The position numbers were made by a program, and so were the translations under genes. Below, one piece after another: positions 8,408 through 14,731 of a DNA stretch of 27,450 nt (the first letter of the stretch is position 1; each line of letters starts with the position of its first letter). The notes below the pieces were generated by a model. The model did no database searches. It had not been told where the DNA came from and saw only the letters and a program-made list of their open reading frames with translations. Where the stretch lies: the NCBI GenBank assembly GCA_964612675.1, contig CAZTDD010000098.1, forward strand, positions 1 through 27,450, read 5' to 3'. This DNA is from CAZTDD01 sp964612675 (GTDB lineage Bacteria; Hinthialibacterota; Hinthialibacteria; Hinthialibacterales; JAKPRU01).

Positions 8408-9268
8408 ATGGACCGATCCCGGTTTGAAGGACTTCTGAAAGACGTCAAAGAGATCCCCGCTCTACCCGACGTGGCGATTCGGGTTATGCGAATGACGCGC
8501 GATCCGGACGTGACGTCGAATCAACTCACGGATGTCATTTCCCAGGACCCGGGAATGACGAGCAACATCCTTCGTCTTTGCAATTCCGCGTATTACGGTC
8601 TTCCCCGTGTCATCTCCTCGTTGACGCAGGCAATCCTCTATCTTGGGTTCCATACCGTACGCAACCTCGTTCTGACCTGTGCGATCAGCGACCTTTTGGG
8701 CGGCGATCGTGCGATCTATGGACACGGGCCCGGCGGCCTATGGACCTGTTCCTTTGCCGGCGCTACGGCCAGTCAGGAAATCTGCCGCCGAGTTCGCGTG
8801 AGTTTACACGACACCGCTTTTACCGCGGGCCTGCTTCGAGATATTGGAAAGGTCCTTATTCACAGGCAAATCAAAGATACCCAGTGGACCCTTATCGAAT
8901 TGATGACGGACAGCGGTCTCTCCTTGCGGGAAGCCGAACGTCAAACGCTTGGGTATACCCACACCGAGATCGGCGCCGCACTGGCGGATCATTGGAGTTT
9001 CCCGCATGAACTGGTCCATGCGATTTTGTACCACCACAAGCCGAGTGAAGCGGGATCGGTTTCGTTGGTTACAACAATCGTTCACGTTGCCGATGTGATG
9101 GTGATCGACCGGGAATACGGTGTCGAATTACAGCAGCTGAAGTATTCTCTCGATGAGGAATCCGTTCGCGCCGCAGGTATCACTCAGGAGATGATCGAGG
9201 AAGTGCACAATGAACTCGACGAACACATCGCCAACGTAGGCGCACTATTCAGCTCTCCTCAAGAATGA
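8408..9268 (+). CDS. HDOD-domain signalling protein
   Basis: A 286-residue protein made almost wholly of an HDOD domain (an HD-related fold without phosphohydrolase activity, found in bacterial signalling and regulatory proteins). Characteristic stretches are KEIPALPDVAIRVMRM, VISQDPGMTSNILRLCNSAYYG, SSLTQAILYLGFHTVRNLVL, then the HD-like half with FTAGLLRDIGKVLI and the TEIGAALADHWSFPHELVHAILYHH segment. No GGDEF, EAL or receiver domain is attached, and no partner is adjacent. Its ribosome site is weak. The 200 bases upstream contain a T-rich stretch (8305-8312), a possible -10 box TAATAT (8324-8329) without a clear -35, and a small hairpin TACCCA/TGGGTA (8331-8353). Confidence 0.9.
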   Translation: MDRSRFEGLLKDVKEIPALPDVAIRVMRMTRDPDVTSNQLTDVISQDPGMTSNILRLCNSAYYGLPRVISSLTQAILYLGFHTVRNLVLTCAISDLLGGDRAIYGHGPGGLWTCSFAGATASQEICRRVRVSLHDTAFTAGLLRDIGKVLIHRQIKDTQWTLIELMTDSGLSLREAERQTLGYTHTEIGAALADHWSFPHELVHAILYHHKPSEAGSVSLVTTIVHVADVMVIDREYGVELQQLKYSLDEESVRAAGITQEMIEEVHNELDEHIANVGALFSSPQE

Positions 9269-9290
9269 CAGAGCGGTAAAAAATCCAAGA

Positions 9291-9366
9291 ATCGCCCCTC
9301 ACCCTAACCCGGCGGGAGAGGGGAACTTCTAATGCCGGCCGCCGACTTTTTGCCGGACCGTCAAGA
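9291..9366 (+). repeat. Dispersed palindromic repeat, copy 1
   Basis: The head ATCGCCCCTCACCCTAACCC is followed by GGGAGAGGGGAACTTC, then the tail GACTTTTTGCCGGACCGTCA. The same order recurs at 17104-17243 and, inverted, at 16902-16970 and 27389-27450. It lies between the convergent HDOD and mgtE genes, where its hairpin could also terminate transcription. Confidence 0.75.
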
Positions 9367-9378
9367 ATAGACCCTTCT

Positions 9379-10746
9379 CTATAACATGGCGTGCGCCAGT
9401 GCGAAGTAAATCACTAATGCAGCAAGATCGTTGAGTGATGTGATCAAAGGGCTGGACGCTACGGCGGGATCGACGGAAATCTTCTGAAATAGAATAGGAA
9501 TCGCGGCCCCTACCATCGCGGACGTCACTACTGCGAAAAGCAAAGCGATCCCTACAACAAAACCGAGATTCACATTAGCGTGAACCGGCATCACGAAGGC
9601 CGCTACACTGCCGATGACAACTCCCCACGTTCCGCCCATTACCAAACCGACACGCAGTTCCCTCCACAAATCAAGCGCCAATGTGCGGATGTCCGCTTCA
9701 CCGAGCACCAGGCGTCGGATAGTGACCGTCGCAGTTTGCAGTCCCACGTTTCCGCCCATGGCCATTGTGAGCGGTACATACAACATCACCGCCAGAGCCA
9801 TGTTTGAGGGTATGGATTCTTCGAGTCCTCCCATCAGAAGAGCTGCGATACATCCAGCGCCGAACGTGATTGCAAGCCAGGGCATTCTCGAACCGAACGA
9901 CTTGACCACTGTTGGCTGATGGAGCTCCTCCTCGCTTCCTCCCGCCGTCCGCATCATGTCTTCCGAGGCCTCTTCCGCGATGACATCGATGACATCGTCA
10001 TTTGTCACCGTTCCGACCAGTTTGCCGTCGAGATCCACGACCGGGATTGCCGCGATGTCGTATTTCGCCACGAGACGGGCTACCTGCTCCTGTGGAGTGA
10101 AACAATCCACCGAGGGGCAGCTGGCGGGGATCAAGTCGGCCAGACGGGTTTCCGGCTCGGCCAGCAGAAGCTGCTGCCACGTACACCAGCCGAGGAGCCG
10201 AGCTTCTTCATCCACAACATAAATGTTGTAGAAAATCTGGCGGGGTGGATATTGGCGAAGTTCGGCAATGGCGTCCCCGGCGGTGATCTCCTGCGAAAAG
10301 GAGATTACCTCCGTATTCATGATGCCGCCCGCGACATCGTCATCGTAGGTCAGAAGCTGTTTGACTTTTCGTGCGGCTTCCTGAGAGAGCGACTGGAGCA
10401 CCTGGTCGCGCTGCTCCTCCTGAGCCAGGGCGACAAAATCAGCGATATCATCGGGCTCCATAAACCCGATAATCTGTGTCAAGAGGGATTGATCGACCTC
10501 GTTAAGAAAGGCGACCTGCATGTCCTCCGAACAGCGGGACAGGACCCGTGCCGCCTTCTCCGGTTCCATGCTTCGCCACAGTATCGAACGTTCATCTGAA
10601 TCGAGATGGGGAAACGCCGAGGCAACGTCGGCGCTATGGTAGGTCGACAAATACGAGGCAAGACGGGGACGCGCCACTTCGCGCAGAAGGCGACGAAGCT
10701 GATGCGTCATCTGCTCTTCGGTACGAATATGCGGGTGGTGACGCAT
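9379..10746 (-). CDS. mgtE: MgtE-type magnesium transporter
   Basis: A 455-residue MgtE-family Mg2+ channel/transporter of the inner membrane. Domain order is typical: a cytosolic N domain of helical repeats (about 25-130, with YDDDVAGGIMNTEVI at the junction), two CBS domains (about 145-260, with IAAIPVVDLDGKLVGTVT), a connecting helix and five membrane segments (about 288-455). Conserved membrane motifs include MAMGGNVGLQTATVTIRRL and, near the C-terminus, DPAVASSPLITSLNDLAALVIYF, which carries the pore aspartate region. In known MgtE proteins the N and CBS domains sense intracellular Mg2+ and close the pore. The ATG at 10746 is supported by GGGAG about 10 bases upstream. An in-frame ATG 12 codons later is possible. 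The leader carries four inverted repeats. Confidence 0.95.
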   Translation of the reverse strand: MRHHPHIRTEEQMTHQLRRLLREVARPRLASYLSTYHSADVASAFPHLDSDERSILWRSMEPEKAARVLSRCSEDMQVAFLNEVDQSLLTQIIGFMEPDDIADFVALAQEEQRDQVLQSLSQEAARKVKQLLTYDDDVAGGIMNTEVISFSQEITAGDAIAELRQYPPRQIFYNIYVVDEEARLLGWCTWQQLLLAEPETRLADLIPASCPSVDCFTPQEQVARLVAKYDIAAIPVVDLDGKLVGTVTNDDVIDVIAEEASEDMMRTAGGSEEELHQPTVVKSFGSRMPWLAITFGAGCIAALLMGGLEESIPSNMALAVMLYVPLTMAMGGNVGLQTATVTIRRLVLGEADIRTLALDLWRELRVGLVMGGTWGVVIGSVAAFVMPVHANVNLGFVVGIALLFAVVTSAMVGAAIPILFQKISVDPAVASSPLITSLNDLAALVIYFALAHAML

Positions 10747-10768
10747 CGCGCTGGTCTCCCGAGGATTT

Positions 10769-10966
10769 GTTCCCTATCGGGAACGACTTCTGCTGTTCGC
10801 TCTCCCCGTCACTGGACGGGGACGAGGACGGTTCCGACAAAACGTGTTCCACGATCTTTCGCTCGCTCGTTCCAATTACTTTCGGAGTCAATGGGAAAGA
10901 GTCGATTGACTCCCTATCGAGTACGGTCCGATGCAGGGCTTTCAACGAGTCCCGCGGAAGGGACTC
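10769..10966 (-). promoter_or_regulatory. mgtE leader with four consecutive inverted repeats
   Basis: Four perfect stems lie within 200 bases of noncoding sequence: GTTCCC/GGGAAC (10769-10784, 6 bp), TCCCCGTC/GACGGGGA (10803-10822, 8 bp), GGAGTCAAT/ATTGACTCC (10884-10913, 9 bp) and GAGTCCC/GGGACTC (10947-10966, 7 bp). Read in the mgtE direction they precede its ribosome site. Mg2+ transporter genes are often controlled by leader RNAs, but I cannot match the M-box consensus. A TTGACA box (11010-11015, minus) lacks a good -10. The structure is seen; regulation by Mg2+ is inference. Confidence 0.5.
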
Positions 10967-11020
10967 CATTCGCTTTCTACCCGCCCTGGAAAATAAACGA
11001 ACCTGACTTTGTCAATTGCC

Positions 11021-11887
11021 TCAAACAACATCCACAAATTCAGCGTGTGCCCGTGTAAAGATACGATATCCAACAAATAATGCAAGGAGAGATACCGCCG
11101 CCATGACCACCCAATGGACTAACGGAGGCCAAACTCCCTGTTTGTCCAAAAACGTACCATGATAAAGAACAACCATGTGAGTGAAAGGATTAAACATAAC
11201 CAGCGTTCGGATATTGTCGGGAATTGCCTGGAGCGTATAGAACATCGGTGTCGTCCACATCGCGACCATCACGCCGATTGTGACCAATGGTCCCGTGTCC
11301 CGCAGATACACATGTAGGGTGCAGAAAAACAAACCCAAACCGAACGCAAGCAAACCCTGTAGCAACAGGACCACTGGAAATGCTGCGAGCGCGATGCTGT
11401 AACTTCCCCGGATGAACCAAATCGCGATAACCAGCACCACCGTACCGATAATCTGATTGACTAAACTCGACAATACGAGATAGGCAGGAAGTATCTTGGC
11501 CGGGAACCGAATCTGACGGATGAGATGAGCATTATCGACAATGCACGTGGTAGATCGCAAGAGCGCTTCCTGGAGAGCGTACCATGGTAAGAGACCGCAG
11601 AAGATATAAAGAGCGATCTCGAGTCGATTATTCGAGTCGATGATATACCGCCCGGCGAACTCCGGGCGGATTACGAAGCCGAAGATAAAAGTATAAAGCC
11701 CCAGCAGGATAATGGGATTGATGACGGACCAGAAAAATCCCATCGCAGACCCCACGTAACGCGCCTGCAGATCCCGTTTCAGGAACTCCCATAGCAGGGT
11801 CCGCTGCCTCCACTGGTAGGCGAAGTGCTTACGGATCGAAATCCCTTTTTCTTTTTTCCCCTCGTCGGGGGCGTCCATCTTTTCCAT
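11021..11887 (-). CDS. ABC-2 type polysaccharide export permease
   Basis: A 288-residue inner-membrane permease of the Wzm/KpsM/TagG type, which moves undecaprenyl-linked polysaccharide across the membrane with a separate ATPase. The N-terminal segment LLWEFLKRDLQARYVGSAMG, followed by FFWSVINPIILLGLYTFIF, is characteristic. About six membrane helices follow, then the signature region MWTTPMFYTLQAIPD and FNPFTHMVVLYHG. The start ATG 11887 has GAGAGAG about 10 bases upstream. The matching ATP-binding protein (Wzt/KpsT type) is absent from this window. The only ABC ATPase here (13652-14473) is of the MlaF class and belongs with the MCE protein. The partner may be elsewhere or shared. Confidence 0.9.
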   Translation of the reverse strand: MEKMDAPDEGKKEKGISIRKHFAYQWRQRTLLWEFLKRDLQARYVGSAMGFFWSVINPIILLGLYTFIFGFVIRPEFAGRYIIDSNNRLEIALYIFCGLLPWYALQEALLRSTTCIVDNAHLIRQIRFPAKILPAYLVLSSLVNQIIGTVVLVIAIWFIRGSYSIALAAFPVVLLLQGLLAFGLGLFFCTLHVYLRDTGPLVTIGVMVAMWTTPMFYTLQAIPDNIRTLVMFNPFTHMVVLYHGTFLDKQGVWPPLVHWVVMAAVSLLALFVGYRIFTRAHAEFVDVV

Positions 11888-12021
11888 GGCTACAACTCTC
11901 TCACGTTATTGTGTCAGCTTGAAGAGTTCCAGAAAAGCCGCACTATCGCGAATCGTGCCTGTCCGTTTCTTTTTTCGGGCACAGCAGAGCCCTTCGTCAC
12001 AAAGAAAGGAGAACATCGCAG

Positions 12022-12045
12022 TGGGGAGGCGTGCACACCTCCCCA
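12022..12045 (-). terminator. GC-rich hairpin after the MCE gene (possible terminator)
   Basis: TGGGGAGG (12022-12029) pairs with CCTCCCCA (12038-12045) around an 8-base loop. It lies about 30 bases past the MCE stop codon. No clean T-run follows on the minus strand, so it could be a weak terminator or an RNA-stabilising element. Confidence 0.4.
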
Positions 12046-12073
12046 ATCCGCTCCAAAGCAGAAAATGTCCGAT

Positions 12074-13633
12074 TCAGTATTCCAGCCGAAGTCCGACGTT
12101 GGCGTATGTTTCGTCAGTGAGGTCTTCTACACCGCCGATGAGGGACAGACCGTCCCAGATGCGGTAGGAACCATAGATGTCGAGACGTTCCCGATCCTCC
12201 TCCGTCAGACCCGCTCCCCGGACACCCAGGATGAAGCGCTCGAATAGGGCGACGTCCAAACTGGCTCCCGCCTCCGACTCGAAAACCCCGGCACGCGCTG
12301 TCCAAGGACCGTACCGATAGCCGACCATTCCGTTGAACTCATTCTCGTCGCCGATCCGATTGCCGCCCACCTCTGCGAAGATCGTGTCGGAAAGATCGAG
12401 TCGAACAATGAGATCGTTGCGGAAGTTGTTATCATCGTCCCGACCATAGCGATCCCGTTCGTCGTACCAGCTTGCGTCATACAGAAGCGTGAAGCGGTCT
12501 GGGACGCCGCGTACCGTGGTGACAACTTCCTCGGCCTTTTTGACCAGTCCCGTTTCTCCACTGATTACGGTGCTTGCTTCCCGGACCATGCTTCCGGTAT
12601 CTCGGATGATGGATTCGGTCCGCACACCGAGTTCCTCATCGCTTAACAATCGTCCGAGCACGCCTTTTCCGCCCCGGATGTCCTCGATCATTAGAGCGAG
12701 TGAGTCGGCGGCTTCCTTCGCCCGCAACGAGGCGTTATTCAGGTTGGTCAGCGTCTCGGACGCGGCGGGTTCGTTCTTGTCGACAAGGTCACCGACCTTT
12801 ACCACGACATCATTGATATTGTCAGAGACTTCTTGAAGACGGTTGGAAAGACCGCGTACGTCAACAACGACACTCTCCCGCACGGCGGACGTGATCTGCT
12901 CGGCGTTGTCGAACGTACGTCGAAGAGACGTCCGATTTTCGGAAATCATCTGACTCGCTTCTGTCACAACGGCATTCGCATGCGCCAATGTTCCCTTCAG
13001 GTGCAGGGACGCGTCACGCAGGTTCTCCAGCATCTGAGACAACGTCTGTTTCTCCCCACCGATTAGATCATCCAGATTTCCCGTGAGTTTCTCTATGTTT
13101 TGGACAATCTTGGGGAATGACTCCCGCGTCTGTTGGGTTCCGATCATCGTGTTGACGTTGTCGAATGTCTCTTTGATTTCATTTCCGAGTTCCGTTACCT
13201 GGTCGACCAGCTCCCCCATGCTGAAGGGAGGGGTTCCCAAAATGAAGTCTTGTGGATTTCCGGGTTCGAGCTTCCGCTCCTGCCCGTACGAGATCTCTAC
13301 GTACATCTCGCCCATAAGACCCGCCGTATAAATGAGGGCGTCGCTGTCGACGGAGATTTCCGTGGTCGGCTTGACAGAGACGGTGACCAGAATTCGTTTC
13401 TCCGGGGTCGCACCGACAATGATGTCGGCCGGCTTGATCTCGGACACGTAGCCGACATTGTACCCCGCCTGTTTCACAGGAGCTCCGGTTTCGAGTGTCC
13501 CGATTTGCTTGAAATAGATGAAGTAGGTTTCACGACCGCCAAGAAGGTAGCCTTTCGTGATATTCAGGGTGAACGCCAGGAAGACGACGAAAACCGCAGC
13601 GACGAAGATACCGAGTTTGACGTGATTGCTCAT
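12074..13633 (-). CDS. MCE-domain lipid transport protein with C-terminal beta-barrel-like domain
   Basis: A 519-residue protein. One N-terminal membrane helix (about 6-24) anchors it in the inner membrane. A single MCE/MlaD domain follows (about 34-118: IGTLETGAPVKQAGYNVGYV, LIYTAGLMGEMYVEI). A long, polar helical region (about 120-370, with GGKGVLGRLLSDEEL) could span the periplasm. From about 377 to the end, the sequence alternates short amphipathic strands (FTLLYDASWYD, FAEVGGNRIG, MVGYRYG, ARAGVFESEAG, LDIYGSYRIWDG, ANVGLRLEY) and stops in an aromatic residue, as outer-membrane beta-barrel proteins do. MCE proteins carry phospholipids between membranes as hexamers with an ATPase and an MlaE-type permease. 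The ATPase gene is 18 bases upstream in the same operon. The ribosome site is weak. Confidence 0.88.
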   Translation of the reverse strand: MSNHVKLGIFVAAVFVVFLAFTLNITKGYLLGGRETYFIYFKQIGTLETGAPVKQAGYNVGYVSEIKPADIIVGATPEKRILVTVSVKPTTEISVDSDALIYTAGLMGEMYVEISYGQERKLEPGNPQDFILGTPPFSMGELVDQVTELGNEIKETFDNVNTMIGTQQTRESFPKIVQNIEKLTGNLDDLIGGEKQTLSQMLENLRDASLHLKGTLAHANAVVTEASQMISENRTSLRRTFDNAEQITSAVRESVVVDVRGLSNRLQEVSDNINDVVVKVGDLVDKNEPAASETLTNLNNASLRAKEAADSLALMIEDIRGGKGVLGRLLSDEELGVRTESIIRDTGSMVREASTVISGETGLVKKAEEVVTTVRGVPDRFTLLYDASWYDERDRYGRDDDNNFRNDLIVRLDLSDTIFAEVGGNRIGDENEFNGMVGYRYGPWTARAGVFESEAGASLDVALFERFILGVRGAGLTEEDRERLDIYGSYRIWDGLSLIGGVEDLTDETYANVGLRLEY

Positions 13634-13651
13634 GATGTCTAGCAGGCGTAT

Positions 13652-14473
13652 TTACTGTTCCCGGGCTTCTAAAGAATTCTCTTTCTCTTCTTCTGTATCA
13701 TCGGAGGTCTCGGTTAATGGACCGGCCGCTTTCCCTTCGATGAACTGTCGAATATATGTGTTATCTGTCTTTCGAACCTCGTCCGGCGTACCGGTATAGA
13801 TGACCTTGCCCCCATGCAGCATCGAAAATCGACTCCCGATTTTAAACGCGCTGGCGAGATCGTGTGTCACGACTACGGAGGTTACTTTCAGTTGTTCCGC
13901 CATTTGAATGATCAAATCGTTGATCGCGTCCGAAGTAACGGGATCCAGTCCAGTTGTCGGCTCATCGTACAAAATGATAAGAGGATCCTGCGTGATCGCT
14001 CTCGCCAGACCGACGCGCTTCCGCATCCCTCCGGAGAGTTCGGAAGGCATCTTGTCCATGACGTTTCCGAGCTTCACCATTTGCAGATTGCGAAGCACCC
14101 GGCTTTCGATCTCTTCTTCCGACAGCTTTTGATGCTCATACAGGGCGAAACCGACGTTTTCTTTCACATTCAGCGAATCGAACAGGGCGGCTCCCTGAAA
14201 AAGCATACCGATTTTCGCCCGAACCCGGTACAGTTCTTTCTCAGAGAGTGAGGCGATTTCTTCCCCGTCAATCCAGATCTTTCCACTGTCCGGCTGGAAC
14301 AGTCCGCAGAGGTGTTTGAGCAACACACTTTTCCCCTCGCCGCTGCGACCGATGATCACATGAGTCTCCCCCGCCGGAATGGACAGATCCACGCCCTTCA
14401 AAACCCATTTGTCGGCGAGACGTTTTTCAACACCGGAGACACGAATCATCGCATCATTCGTCTCACCGCTCAT
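13652..14473 (-). CDS. mlaF: MlaF/Mkl-type ABC transporter ATPase
   Basis: A 273-residue cytosolic ATPase that powers MCE-linked lipid transport. The Walker A motif is GRSGEGKS (42-49), the ABC signature LSGGMRKR (146-153), Walker B LIILYDE (165-171) and the switch histidine VTHD (around 204). The SGEGKS loop and SGGMRKRVGLARAI are typical of the Mkl/MlaF group rather than of polysaccharide exporters. The C-terminal tail is acidic and polar (ETSDDTEEEKENSLEAREQ) and longer than usual. ATG 14473 is preceded by AGAGGGAAGAG. It is first in the operon with the MCE gene. No MlaE permease gene is adjacent on either side. Confidence 0.94.
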   Translation of the reverse strand: MSGETNDAMIRVSGVEKRLADKWVLKGVDLSIPAGETHVIIGRSGEGKSVLLKHLCGLFQPDSGKIWIDGEEIASLSEKELYRVRAKIGMLFQGAALFDSLNVKENVGFALYEHQKLSEEEIESRVLRNLQMVKLGNVMDKMPSELSGGMRKRVGLARAITQDPLIILYDEPTTGLDPVTSDAINDLIIQMAEQLKVTSVVVTHDLASAFKIGSRFSMLHGGKVIYTGTPDEVRKTDNTYIRQFIEGKAAGPLTETSDDTEEEKENSLEAREQ

Positions 14474-14571
14474 CTCTTCCCTCTTGACGGTCTTTTCAAC
14501 CTACACTCTGGAGACCTGTATCGCCCTGACGATCAGAAGATTCCTGGTGGCCCCCGCAACCCCGCCGTGGC

Positions 14572-14628
14572 CTCACCGTCTCAGGTTTACGCCTGCGCTT
14601 GAAGGTGAGCCTCCCTATTCCGAATAGG
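14572..14628 (-). promoter_or_regulatory. Structured leader upstream of mlaF
   Basis: CTCACC (14572-14577) pairs with GGTGAG (14604-14609) and encloses a second stem CAGG/CCTG (14582-14585 with 14592-14595). A third hairpin CCTATT/AATAGG (14614-14628, 3-base loop) adjoins it. The block lies about 100-155 bases before the mlaF start in noncoding DNA. I do not recognise a known riboswitch. Confidence 0.35.
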
Positions 14629-14687
14629 TAAGGATAGCATGTCATTTCCCGCGCTGACAGCGAACAACGCCCGGATAGGACGAGAGA

Positions 14688-14715
14688 AGAGTACGGTTCG
14701 AAAATACCGTGCTCT
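14688..14715 (-). terminator. Hairpin just after the CotH gene (probable terminator)
   Basis: AGAGTACGGT (14688-14697) pairs with ACCGTGCTCT (14706-14715), ten pairs including one G-T, around an 8-base loop. It lies 16 bases past the stop codon of the CotH gene. On the minus strand it is followed by TCTCTCG rather than a clean T-run, so termination may be partial. Confidence 0.5.
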
Positions 14716-14731
14716 TTGTGAGTTCTCCCGA

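Noticed and set aside
10634..10969. Minus-strand frame of 111 codons covering the mgtE leader
   Set aside because: It overlaps the first 110 bases of mgtE in another frame, has low-complexity serine-rich sequence, no ribosome site, and its sequence is dominated by the inverted repeats.
10747..11020. M-box (ykoK) magnesium riboswitch
   Set aside because: The location upstream of mgtE fits, but the conserved M-box sequence blocks could not be found. The stems present are simple inverted repeats.
14540..14610. GEMM-type c-di-GMP riboswitch upstream of mlaF
   Set aside because: A short GTAAACC-like stretch resembles the family, but the following conserved GCAAAGCC block and loop are absent.
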